A DNA stretch of 64,000 nt from an uncultured Erysipelotrichaceae bacterium (GTDB lineage Bacteria; Bacillota_I; Bacilli_A; RF39; UBA660). Positions 9,340-17,335 of this stretch are shown piece after piece. The notes under the pieces are model-generated. The model saw nothing but the letters and a program-made list of their open reading frames with translations. It was not told the origin of the DNA and made no database searches. Each line of letters begins with the position of its first letter. Position 1 is the stretch's first letter. The stretch spans positions 1 through 64,000 of the forward strand of contig CADAWN010000012.1 in NCBI GenBank assembly GCA_902791625.1. The letters are read 5' to 3'. The position numbers and the translations under genes are program-made.

Positions 9340-10002
9340 ATGGAAAAACTATTTAAAAAATTAAAAATTAAACCTAAAAATATAGAATTATATGAGACTG
9401 CTTTTTCTCATTCTAGTTATGCAAATGAACATAAAAAGAAACATGATTATGAAAGATTAGAATTTTTAGGTGATGCAGTAGTAGATTTAGTAATGGCTGA
9501 TTATCTTTATGAGAATTTTTCTGAAAAAGAAGGAGAAATGACTAAAGTAAGAGCAAGCTATGTATGTGAGAATGCATTATATACTTATTCTAAAGATTTA
9601 GAATTAGATACTTATATAAAACTAGGTCATGGAGAACAAAAAGATAATATTCATATAAAGAAAGCTATTATTGCAGATGTATTTGAAGCAATGCTTGGAG
9701 CTATTTATATTGATTTAGGATATGCGACTGCAAGAAGAGTTGCTTTAGGTATAATTATTCCATATGTAAAACGTAATGTTACATTCTTTAGTGATTATAA
9801 ATCAGCACTTCAAGAAGCAGCTCAAACACATAAGAAAAGTGTTGAATATATATTATTAAATGAAGAAGGACCAGCTCATGATAAAACATTTACATTCGAA
9901 GTAAGAATAGATGGTATTACTTATGGAAGAGGTACTAATAAAAGTAAAAAAGAAGCAGAACAAGATGCTGCAAAAGACGCACTAGACAAATTAGTATATT
10001 AG
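9340..10002 (+). CDS. rnc: Ribonuclease III
   Basis: It cleaves double-stranded RNA during rRNA processing and mRNA decay. The catalytic signature ERLEFLGDAV gives E41 and D45, and the second metal-site pair is D113 and E116 in ADVFEAMLG. A double-stranded RNA-binding domain occupies residues 150-220 and ends with KKEAEQDAAKDAL. The length of 220 is normal. It is followed by an RNase J gene, so two RNA-processing enzymes are adjacent. Confidence 0.96.
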   Translation: MEKLFKKLKIKPKNIELYETAFSHSSYANEHKKKHDYERLEFLGDAVVDLVMADYLYENFSEKEGEMTKVRASYVCENALYTYSKDLELDTYIKLGHGEQKDNIHIKKAIIADVFEAMLGAIYIDLGYATARRVALGIIIPYVKRNVTFFSDYKSALQEAAQTHKKSVEYILLNEEGPAHDKTFTFEVRIDGITYGRGTNKSKKEAEQDAAKDALDKLVY

Positions 10003-10089
10003 TGATATAATGTAGACGTTATTTACTTTGAAGAAATTATTATAAATTTTATTTTTAAACAGAACCAAAAATTTAATAAATAAATAAAA

Positions 10090-10119
10090 AATAATATTTC
10101 TTTTTGAAATATTATTTTA
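10090..10119 (+). terminator. Weak terminator after rnc
   Basis: An 11-bp stem (AATAATATTTC / GAAATATTATT, loop TTTTT) is followed by only a short T run. Confidence 0.5.
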
Positions 10120-10175
10120 GTTAATGATGATTTCTTTAAGTATAATTATAAAAATATTAAGAAAGGATGAAAAAA

Positions 10176-11831
10176 ATGAGTAAAATTAGAATTTTTAGTT
10201 TGGGTGGACTAAACGAAAATGGTAAGAATTTATATGTAGTAGAAGTAGATAAAAAGATATTTGTTTTTGATGCAGGATTAAAATATGATAATGATAGTAA
10301 TTTAGGAATAGATTATATTATTCCAAATTATGATTATTTAATTAAGAATAAGAAAAACATTGTAGGAATGTTTTTATCTCATGGTCATGAAAGTCATATA
10401 GGAGCAGTACCTGATATTTTAAAAAATATTCCAGGACTTAATGTATATGGAACTAAACTTACTTTAGAAATATTAAAAAGAGATATGACTGATGAAGAAA
10501 TTAAGAAATCTAATCTTATTGAAATTAAACCACATGTTAAAATTAATTTTGGTAGACTTTCAATATTCCCAATTAGTGTAACTCACTCAATACCAGATTC
10601 TGTATTATATGTACTTTATACTAAAGATGGAGCAATAGTATATACAGGAGACTATGTATTTGATGGAGCTGCAACTGGAATATATAAAACAGATATAGGA
10701 AAACTAGCTTATGTTGGAAAACAAGGAGTATTATGTTTACTTTCTGAATCAATTTATGCAGAAAGAGAAGGACATACTAGTCCAAATAATAGAGCATCTT
10801 CATTTATTAGAGAAGTATTTCAAAAAAGTGAAGATAGAATTATCGCAACAGTATTTCCTGCTCACTTCTATAGAATTCAAGAAATATTTGATGAAGCATT
10901 AAAAACACATCGTAAAGTAGTAATTATGGGAAAACAATTACAAGAAACTATTAATTATGCATCAGATAATGGTTATATTACAATAGAAAAAAGTATTATA
11001 GGAGATTTAAATAATCTAAATGATAAGAATGCTTTAGTACTTATTTCTGATGCTAAAGAAAAACCATTTGCTAACTTAGTTAGAATTATTAGAGGCTTTG
11101 ATAAATATATAAAGATTAAAGAAAATGATACTATATTTATAACTGAACCTACATATGATGGTATTGAAAAAATAACTGCTGAAGTAATGGATGAAGTTGC
11201 TATGCTTGGTGCAGATGCAGTTATACTTTCAAGTAAAAAACATTTACTTCATCATGCATCACAAGAAGATTTAATGTTAATGTTAAACTTAATGAATCCA
11301 AAATACTATTTTCCAGTAAAAGGAGAATATCGTTATCAACTTGCGAATGCTAAAGTAGCTGAAAAGGTAGGTATGGATAAAGATAATATTATTCTTAAAC
11401 AAAATGGTGATGTTGTTGAATTTGTTAATGGAGAGTTAAATCTTGAATGCTTTGATAAAGTAAAATGTGATGAAATACTAGTAGATGGTAATAATGGTGA
11501 AGATATTGGAGACTTAGTTCTAAAAGATCGTGAAATGTTAGGAGAAAATGGTATAGTTATTATCAGCTGTACACTTGATAAAGCTACTAAAAAGATAGTA
11601 GGTGGACCAGAAATATTAACACGTGGATTTATCTTTGTTAAAGAAAATCAAGAACTACTAGAAGAAACAAGAGACTTATGTTATGAATTAATTGATAATA
11701 ATACTCGTGAAGCTACTAAGAGAGTAGATTATAGTAAGATTAAAAATGATGTTCGTGAAAAACTAGGACACTTCTTCTATGAAAAAACAGAACTTAAACC
11801 AATGATTATAACAGTAATTCAAGAAGTATAA
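10176..11831 (+). CDS. Ribonuclease J family protein with altered metal site (J2-like)
   Basis: RNase J is a metallo-beta-lactamase/beta-CASP nuclease for 5' exonucleolytic and endonucleolytic RNA turnover. The overall order is normal: beta-lactamase core, beta-CASP insert and C-terminal domain with the GGPEILTRGF signature. The HxHxDH motif reads H69-G-H71-E-S73-H74, with serine for the metal-binding aspartate. The later HxSGHA region reads KHLLHHAS, and PVHGEYR is PVKGEYR. This pattern fits the catalytically weak J2 subunit of a J1/J2 pair better than J1; no second copy lies in the window. The start at 10176 is preferred because the AAAGGA site leaves almost no spacing before the ATG at 10167. 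Confidence 0.87.
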   Translation: MSKIRIFSLGGLNENGKNLYVVEVDKKIFVFDAGLKYDNDSNLGIDYIIPNYDYLIKNKKNIVGMFLSHGHESHIGAVPDILKNIPGLNVYGTKLTLEILKRDMTDEEIKKSNLIEIKPHVKINFGRLSIFPISVTHSIPDSVLYVLYTKDGAIVYTGDYVFDGAATGIYKTDIGKLAYVGKQGVLCLLSESIYAEREGHTSPNNRASSFIREVFQKSEDRIIATVFPAHFYRIQEIFDEALKTHRKVVIMGKQLQETINYASDNGYITIEKSIIGDLNNLNDKNALVLISDAKEKPFANLVRIIRGFDKYIKIKENDTIFITEPTYDGIEKITAEVMDEVAMLGADAVILSSKKHLLHHASQEDLMLMLNLMNPKYYFPVKGEYRYQLANAKVAEKVGMDKDNIILKQNGDVVEFVNGELNLECFDKVKCDEILVDGNNGEDIGDLVLKDREMLGENGIVIISCTLDKATKKIVGGPEILTRGFIFVKENQELLEETRDLCYELIDNNTREATKRVDYSKIKNDVREKLGHFFYEKTELKPMIITVIQEV

Positions 11832-11857
11832 AAACTACAAAATTTGTAGTTTTTTAT
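11831..11857. terminator. Bidirectional terminator shared by RNase J and rodA
   Basis: The inverted repeat AAAACTACAAA / TTTGTAGTTTT lies between the convergent genes and includes the last codons of rodA. T runs follow on both strands. Confidence 0.75.
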
Positions 11858-12956
11858 TATTTGCTACATTTAAAATAATTCCTAACATAATCATATAAGA
11901 TATAAGACTTGAGCCTCCATAACTAATAAAGGGAAGAGTAATACCAGTAATAGGAAGTATTCCTATTGTCATACTTATATTTTGTATTTGTTGAAATATT
12001 AAACAAGAACTTATTCCTGCGATTACAAGTTTATCTTTTAGTGATATTTTTTTCTTCATTAATCTAATAATATAAATATCAAAAAATAAAGTAATACAAA
12101 TAAATAGTAGGGTAAGTAGTAAACCAAAATTAGAAGCTAATACCGCAAAAATAAAGTCAGTTGAAGATTCTGGAAAATATAGTGGTGTTTTATTAAAACC
12201 ATGTCCTATAGGTCCACTTGATGAAATAGACATAAGACTATTTTCTAGTTGTAATCCACTACCTTTTTTCCAATCAAATATTCTATCAAATCTATAGAAA
12301 AAGTCTGTTCCAAATATTTTAATAAATAAATTACTTTTGTATATATAAATTAAAAAGAAAGATACTATTAATATAACTATAATTATTCCAAAAGAAATAA
12401 ACCAACGTGATCTAATACCTGATATTATTAACATAGTTCCATATATTATTAAATACATCATTACCGCACCTGTATCTGGTTCTAAAAAAGTAAGTATAGA
12501 TGGTATTAAAATAATAATAAAAGATTTTAGAAGAAATATAAATTCATCTTTTACAGACGGATTAGGTTTATCTTTATGAAACTTATCTGTTATAGTACTT
12601 AGTATTAAAATAATAGCAATTTTTACAAATTCACTAGGTTGAAAACTACCAATACCAGGTATTATAAACCAACATTTACTATTATTTACTTCGTTACCAA
12701 AAAAAAGTAGTAAGAAGAGTAGAATAACAGAAAATACATAAAATACTATTGAGTACTTATAAAAAAACTCATTTTTAAGTTTATATATTAAAACAATAAT
12801 ACCTATTCCTATTAAATACCAAATACTCTGTTTTAAGACTAAATTTCCTAAAGATGTTTGGGTATAAGTAGATGCACTTTTAATACATATAATACTTACT
12901 ATATAGAAAAAAGATAAAAATAATATTAGTTTTTTATCAATAAGTTTTCTTTTCAT
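11835..12956 (-). CDS. rodA: Rod shape-determining SEDS protein RodA
   Basis: RodA is a membrane glycosyltransferase that polymerises peptidoglycan from lipid II with class B PBPs. The 373 residues contain about ten membrane segments and the SEDS signatures GSFQPSEFVKIA, LEPDTGAVM, ESSTDFIFAVLASNFG and GITLPFISYGGSS. The absence of an FtsW-type extension and the position away from the division genes favour RodA over FtsW, which is not certain. The start follows AGGTGAT on the minus strand. Its 3' end lies within the shared terminator hairpin, only three bases from the RNase J stop. Confidence 0.88.
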   Translation of the reverse strand: MKRKLIDKKLILFLSFFYIVSIICIKSASTYTQTSLGNLVLKQSIWYLIGIGIIVLIYKLKNEFFYKYSIVFYVFSVILLFLLLFFGNEVNNSKCWFIIPGIGSFQPSEFVKIAIILILSTITDKFHKDKPNPSVKDEFIFLLKSFIIILIPSILTFLEPDTGAVMMYLIIYGTMLIISGIRSRWFISFGIIIVILIVSFFLIYIYKSNLFIKIFGTDFFYRFDRIFDWKKGSGLQLENSLMSISSSGPIGHGFNKTPLYFPESSTDFIFAVLASNFGLLLTLLFICITLFFDIYIIRLMKKKISLKDKLVIAGISSCLIFQQIQNISMTIGILPITGITLPFISYGGSSLISYMIMLGIILNVANNKKLQIL

Positions 12957-13009
12957 TTACATCACCTATAATTATTATGGAAAATAAAGTAAAAATTACT
13001 CATTAATTA

Positions 13010-13017
13010 CATAAAAT
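13010..13017 (+). promoter_or_regulatory. Possible sporulation-type -10 element
   Basis: CATAAAAT resembles the mother-cell sigma-E -10 consensus (CATACANT) one base short of a match, 16 bases before the start at 13034. In such AT-rich DNA this alone is weak; the neighbouring coat genes add some support. Confidence 0.3.
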
Positions 13018-13033
13018 TAATAGAGGTGAATAA

Positions 13034-13336
13034 ATGAAAAAATTACCAAGTATATATCACAAAGATATAAATAGAAATATATCTAATAATCAAGATGTTT
13101 GTTATGTAGGTGAAGAAGTAAGAAATGTTAGTAAAAGTATAAGTACTAATATAGAAGAGGAGATAGATAACTTATTTAAAGAGGATGGTTATATATTTAA
13201 TAAACCATTATTGATTAAGACTAGTGATGGAGTGTATGATACTGCTATTATTAAAAAGACTAATAATAAAATATATACTTTAACAGATGATATTATAGAT
13301 ATTAATGATATTATTTCTATTGAAAGAACAAAATAA
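13034..13336 (+). CDS. Hypothetical protein next to spore-coat genes
   Basis: The 100-residue protein has no signal peptide or membrane segment and no domain I can name. Residues 55-98 alternate hydrophobic and polar positions (LLIKTSDGVYDTAIIKK, YTLTDDIIDINDIISIER), which suggests a small beta-rich domain. It starts behind AGAGGTG, is convergent with the coat-protein pair, and may be read from a sporulation-type promoter. A spore-related role is inference from position only. Confidence 0.6.
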   Translation: MKKLPSIYHKDINRNISNNQDVCYVGEEVRNVSKSISTNIEEEIDNLFKEDGYIFNKPLLIKTSDGVYDTAIIKKTNNKIYTLTDDIIDINDIISIERTK

Positions 13337-13339
13337 AAG

Positions 13340-13362
13340 AACATACTAAGTATGTTTTTTAT
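13340..13362. terminator. Bidirectional terminator
   Basis: AACATAC / GTATGTT with a three-base loop and a T run separates the convergent 13034 gene and coat operon. Confidence 0.7.
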
Positions 13363-13773
13363 TTAACAAATATCTACAAAAGTATCTGGTAGACATCTTA
13401 CTGCACTTACACAATTTAAATTTATTGTAAAGAATTGATTAGTTGCTGTATAAGTACCATCACCATTATCTATTAAGATACGACATGTAAGACAACAATC
13501 ATCTAATTTTTCACATCTAAATACAGTTGATTGAGCTTCTGTACCATTTGTTGTATAGAATATACTCCATAACTCTCCATTTTGACAATTATATAAAGTT
13601 ATTGGTCTAGTATTATAACAAACTACTTCTGGAGTTGGACCTAAGAACGGTTTATCACAACCACCTAAATTACAACAACTAGAATCTTGCTTTTGAAGTT
13701 GGATAATAGTATTTAATAAATTATATAGACAAGAACATTCTAAATTGTTTGTATTATTGTTTTCTTCACACAT
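13363..13773 (-). CDS. CotY/CotZ-like spore coat protein
   Basis: The 136-residue, cysteine-rich protein (about 14 Cys) matches the CotY/CotZ outer-coat family. It shares with its neighbour the order GCDKPFLGP, CYNTRPI, the STVFRCEKLDDCC core with TCRIL, and a FFTINLNCVSAVRCL ending. Family members form disulfide-linked lattices in the spore crust or exosporium. It is the second gene of a two-gene operon, 14 bases downstream of its paralog, with an AAAGGAG binding site. Confidence 0.85.
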   Translation of the reverse strand: MCEENNNTNNLECSCLYNLLNTIIQLQKQDSSCCNLGGCDKPFLGPTPEVVCYNTRPITLYNCQNGELWSIFYTTNGTEAQSTVFRCEKLDDCCLTCRILIDNGDGTYTATNQFFTINLNCVSAVRCLPDTFVDIC

Positions 13774-13787
13774 ATAAATTCTCCTTT

Positions 13788-14186
13788 CTAAATATCTTCA
13801 AGTACGACATCATTTAAACACTTAATCGCACATATACATTTTAAATTAATAGTTATGAAATTATCTGTTGATACAATACTATTAATATCATCAGGATTAC
13901 TTAATGCGAGTATTCTACATTTACAACAACAATTATTAACTTTTTCTACTCTAAAAATATTACTAGTAGCAGTAGTTTCTCCATTATTATAGTTTGCAGT
14001 AAATAAATTACCATTTCTTATATAGAATTGAACAGGTCTAGTATTATAACATAATAGTTCAGTAGAAGGACCTAAGAAAGGTCTATCACAACCACCTTCA
14101 CAACAGATAGAATCATCATTCTTATTTTGCAATATTTCTATAACTTTTAATATTTTTGCAAAACAACAACTTTCATTATTTACCAT
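13788..14186 (-). CDS. CotY/CotZ-like spore coat protein
   Basis: This paralog of the following gene contains GCDRPFLGP, CYNTRPVQFY, an FRVEKVNNCCCKCRIL cluster and FITINLKCICAIKCL. The ATG at 14186 is chosen because GAGGTGG ends five bases upstream; the GTG at 14195 lies within that site. A CATATTTTA element just upstream fits a mother-cell sigma-K -10 box. Two coat genes in tandem are direct evidence that this lineage retains at least part of the sporulation programme. Confidence 0.85.
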   Translation of the reverse strand: MVNNESCCFAKILKVIEILQNKNDDSICCEGGCDRPFLGPSTELLCYNTRPVQFYIRNGNLFTANYNNGETTATSNIFRVEKVNNCCCKCRILALSNPDDINSIVSTDNFITINLKCICAIKCLNDVVLEDI

Positions 14187-14206
14187 ATTTTCCACCTCTT
14201 TATTAA

Positions 14207-14215
14207 TAAAATATG
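14207..14215 (-). promoter_or_regulatory. Predicted mother-cell (sigma-K-like) -10 element of the coat operon
   Basis: On the minus strand the sequence reads CATATTTTA, matching the CATANNNTA consensus, with an AC 16 bases further upstream. The resulting leader would be very short, about 14 bases, but includes the ribosome binding site. Confidence 0.45.
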
Positions 14216-14333
14216 AATAAGTTATTTATTTGTGTAGGTATTAACCTAATAAACTATATGTATAATATTTAAATTGTTTACAACTTTGTTAAATTAATAT
14301 ATAATATTATTTAGTAATAGAAAGGAATGTCAT

Positions 14334-14654
14334 ATGGGAAAATATATATTAGAATATGCGATAATAGGAGCAGTTCTACTTGTTATTTTACTTGCTGTAC
14401 TTAAAGCAAATAAAAAAGATGCAAGTATGGATTTAAATAAATTAGTTGAATATTTAGGAGGAAAAGATAATATTATTAAGACTGAAGTAGAGATGTCTAG
14501 ATTTAAAGTAACTCTTAAAGATGTAACTAAAGCTAATAAAGAAGGAATTCAGAAACTAGGTGCTAAAGGAATAGTAGAGATTGATAATCAATTAAAAATT
14601 ATTCTTGATAAAGAATCTAAACAATTAAAAAAATATATAGATGAATTGAAGTAA
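14334..14654 (+). CDS. Membrane-anchored EIIB-like domain without the phosphocysteine
   Basis: The 106-residue protein has one N-terminal membrane segment (residues 6-23) and then a domain resembling the glucose-family PTS EIIB domain (PF00367): LVEYLGGKDNI near residue 38, then RFKVTLKD, GIQKLGAKGIV and a final IDNQLKIILD. In real EIIB proteins the phosphorylated cysteine sits in a CxTRLR motif. Here the position reads VEMSRFKVTL with no cysteine, and no PTS genes are nearby. It is therefore probably a regulatory or structural relative rather than a sugar phosphotransferase. Confidence 0.7.
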   Translation: MGKYILEYAIIGAVLLVILLAVLKANKKDASMDLNKLVEYLGGKDNIIKTEVEMSRFKVTLKDVTKANKEGIQKLGAKGIVEIDNQLKIILDKESKQLKKYIDELK

Positions 14655-14679
14655 AGAGGTAAAATCTTTACTTTTTTTA
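14650..14679 (+). terminator. Terminator of the EIIB-like gene
   Basis: AGTAAAGA / TCTTTACT with a seven-base loop is followed by a T run. It overlaps the promoter region of the next gene. Confidence 0.75.
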
Positions 14680-14689
14680 TATTTTATGG

Positions 14690-14695
14690 TATAAT
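14690..14695 (+). promoter_or_regulatory. Promoter -10 box of the double alarmone synthetase gene
   Basis: TATAAT at 14690-14695 with a TTTACT 17 bases upstream, inside the preceding terminator, would start transcription near 14702 and give a leader of about 40 bases. Confidence 0.5.
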
Positions 14696-14742
14696 ATGTA
14701 CTTGTTTGAAGGGGAAAAAGTGATACCGGAAAGGATGAATTT

Positions 14743-16026
14743 ATGTTAGGTAGAAAAGAGCAGGAAAAGATGAAGTTTGAGTATACATCAGCAAGAAAAA
14801 TGTTAAATGCACATCTACATATATGTATTAAAAATTTTGAAAAAGTTAACCATTCAAAACCAGTTGAACATTATGCAGATCGTCTAAAAGAAAACTCAAG
14901 TGTAAAAGAAAAGTTAAAATTAAAGAATTTATTATTAACTAGAGAAAATATAGAAAAATTACATGATATAGTTGGTGCAAGACTTGTTTGTCCATTCATA
15001 GATGATGTTTATGATATGGTTGAACTTATAAAGAAAAGTGATTTATTACAAATATATGAAATAAAGAATTATATACAAGAACCAAAAAAATCAGGATATC
15101 AAGGTATACATGTTTTAGTAGGTATCCCTGTTAGAATGGGTGAAAGAATAAAATATGTAAAAGGTGAAATACAAGTAAGAACTGTTGCTATGGATGCTTG
15201 GGCTGCGGCTGAACACAGATTAAAATATAAGCCTAAAGGAAATGGTAAACTTGATAAAGAAGCAAAAGAGATGCTAATTACTTGTTCAAGAGCATTTAAA
15301 GGATTAGAACAATATTTAATTGGTTTCTTACCAAAAGAAAAAGAAATTAAACAAGAAAGAATTAAATTATTGGATTTTGATTCTGATAGATTAAGAAATT
15401 TAAATGAATTAAATCAAAAGGCTTTAGAACAGTTAAAAACGTATTTAAATGTAGCAATTGACTATTATCACTTAAAAAATGGCCAAAATAAGATTGAACA
15501 TTTCGACTATCGTTTAAAACCACTTGATAGTGCTTTAAGAAAGTTAAAAGAAAAAGATTGTGAGTTAACAATGGATTCACTTGAAAATAATGTTCGTGAC
15601 TATGTTGGTATAAGACTAGTTTGTCCATTTATTGATGATGTTTATGATGTTGTCGATCTAATTAAATCAAGTGATTTTCTTGAAGTTTATGAAGAAAAAG
15701 ATTATATTGAAAATCCTAAAGAATCAGGATATCAAAGTGTTCATTTATTAGTTAAAGTGCCAGTTATTGATGGAAATGATACAAAATTGGTTAAAGCAGA
15801 AATTCAAGTTAGAACACTTACAATGGATGCTTGGGCAGCTTTAGAAGATAGAATTAAATATTTAGGACAGAATAATACTTTAACAACTAAGCAAAGAGAT
15901 GAGTTAAAGACTTGTGCAGATGCATTTAAAGAAATAGATGAATATATGAATAGTCTTAATAAAAATGCGAATAAAAAAGATAATTCAGATGATGAAATTA
16001 TAAAAGTTTTAAAGAAAAAAATATAA
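14743..16026 (+). CDS. Tandem double (p)ppGpp synthetase (two RelA/SpoT synthetase domains)
   Basis: The 427-residue protein contains two complete copies of the small alarmone synthetase domain (PF04607), about residues 40-195 and 250-405. There is no hydrolase, TGS or ACT domain. Domain 1 has D75 (HDIVGARL), the G-loop tyrosine Y119 (SGYQ) and E142 (EIQVRT). Domain 2 has D286 (RDYVGIRL), Y330 and E353. Over 86 aligned core positions 57 are identical by hand count, so the copies arose by internal duplication. EHRLKY of domain 1 is EDRIKY in domain 2, which may weaken that copy. Single-domain relatives (RelQ/RelP) are about half this length. Synthesis of pppGpp/ppGpp is inferred from the family. 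The start follows AAAGGATG. Confidence 0.9.
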   Translation: MLGRKEQEKMKFEYTSARKMLNAHLHICIKNFEKVNHSKPVEHYADRLKENSSVKEKLKLKNLLLTRENIEKLHDIVGARLVCPFIDDVYDMVELIKKSDLLQIYEIKNYIQEPKKSGYQGIHVLVGIPVRMGERIKYVKGEIQVRTVAMDAWAAAEHRLKYKPKGNGKLDKEAKEMLITCSRAFKGLEQYLIGFLPKEKEIKQERIKLLDFDSDRLRNLNELNQKALEQLKTYLNVAIDYYHLKNGQNKIEHFDYRLKPLDSALRKLKEKDCELTMDSLENNVRDYVGIRLVCPFIDDVYDVVDLIKSSDFLEVYEEKDYIENPKESGYQSVHLLVKVPVIDGNDTKLVKAEIQVRTLTMDAWAALEDRIKYLGQNNTLTTKQRDELKTCADAFKEIDEYMNSLNKNANKKDNSDDEIIKVLKKKI

Positions 16027-16029
16027 AAT

Positions 16030-16054
16030 AAGTCCTAATTTTATTAGGACTTTT
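16030..16054 (+). terminator. Terminator of the alarmone synthetase gene
   Basis: AAGTCCTAAT / ATTAGGACTT forms a 10-bp stem followed by T residues. Confidence 0.8.
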
Positions 16055-16108
16055 ATCTTGACTAAATATTTTAAAAATTATAATATAACGTTGAAAAGGG
16101 ATGATATA

Positions 16109-17239
16109 ATGATTTATTTAGATTATAGTGCGACAACACCTGTAGATAAAAGAGTACTTGATACATATGTAAAAGTAACTGAAAAATATATAGGTAATCC
16201 AAATTCACTTCATAAATTGGGATTTGAAGCTAAAAAATTAATTGATGATGCAACTATTCAAATAAAAAAACTACTTAATACTGATAAAGAAGTAATTTAT
16301 ACAAGTGGAGCAAGTGAAGCAAATAACTTAGCTATTTTTGGAGTATGTAGGAAATATAAAAATAGAGGTAATCATATTATTACAACTCATCTTGAACATT
16401 CTTCTGTAATTGAACCTATAAAAGAATTAGAAAAAGAAGGATATAAGGTTGATTATGTAAAAATAGATGAATATGGAAAAGTAGATTTAGAAGATTTAGA
16501 AAGACTAATTACTGATAAAACTATTTTAGTATCTATATGTGCAGTTAATAGTGAAATAGGTATTGAACAAGATTTAGATAGTATTTCTAAAATAATTAAG
16601 AAGTATCCTAAAGTAATATTTCATAGTGATGTAACTCAAATAATAGGTAAGAAAAAGATTAATTTAGATTGTATAGATCTAGCTAGTATGTCAGCACAAA
16701 AGTTTTATGGTATGAAAGGTGTAGGATGTCTACTAAAAAATAAAAAGTTAGAAATAGATCCAATTATATATGGTGGAAAGAGTACTACTATTTATAGAAG
16801 TGGAACACCTGCTACTAGTTTAATAGCCTCACTTTCTAAAGCACTTAGATTAGTAATAGATGGTATTGATAATAATTATAAATATGTAGAAGATTTAAAT
16901 AAATACTTATTAGATAAATTATCTAAAGTAGATAATGTTGTAATTAACAGTACTAAATACTCTATACCACACATAGTAAATATTAGTGTTAATAATATTA
17001 AACCAGAGACACTTTTACATGCATTAGAGGAAAAAGATATTTATATATCAACTAAGACTGCTTGTAATAAAGGAGAAGATATAAGTATACCAGTATATGA
17101 ACTTACAAAAGATGAAGAAAGAAGTAAACATAGCTTAAGAATTAGTATTTCACATCTTACAACTAAAGAAGAATTAGATAAGTTTATAGAAGTATTTGAA
17201 GAAAAATTACAAAAGTTAACACAATTAACAAGTAAATAA
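16109..17239 (+). CDS. Cysteine desulfurase (NifS/IscS family)
   Basis: This PLP enzyme takes sulfur from cysteine for Fe-S clusters or tRNA thiolation. It opens with MIYLDYSATTP; the PLP lysine is K198 in SAQKFYG, the aspartate contacting the cofactor is in HSDVTQ, and the persulfide cysteine is C319 in TKTACNKG. The ATG at 16109 is chosen because the family starts exactly there and AAAAGGGATG lies upstream. No scaffold gene (iscU, sufU) or ThiI is adjacent, so its acceptor is unclear. A group I NifS-like enzyme for tRNA thiolation is one possibility. Confidence 0.92.
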   Translation: MIYLDYSATTPVDKRVLDTYVKVTEKYIGNPNSLHKLGFEAKKLIDDATIQIKKLLNTDKEVIYTSGASEANNLAIFGVCRKYKNRGNHIITTHLEHSSVIEPIKELEKEGYKVDYVKIDEYGKVDLEDLERLITDKTILVSICAVNSEIGIEQDLDSISKIIKKYPKVIFHSDVTQIIGKKKINLDCIDLASMSAQKFYGMKGVGCLLKNKKLEIDPIIYGGKSTTIYRSGTPATSLIASLSKALRLVIDGIDNNYKYVEDLNKYLLDKLSKVDNVVINSTKYSIPHIVNISVNNIKPETLLHALEEKDIYISTKTACNKGEDISIPVYELTKDEERSKHSLRISISHLTTKEELDKFIEVFEEKLQKLTQLTSK

Positions 17240-17335
17240 TTGTAAAAAACTCTACAAAAAAAATTTAATATGTTATAATAAGCATAGAATGAACGCAAAT
17301 TTGTGTATTCTAAATTAATTATTAGGAGGATTAAT

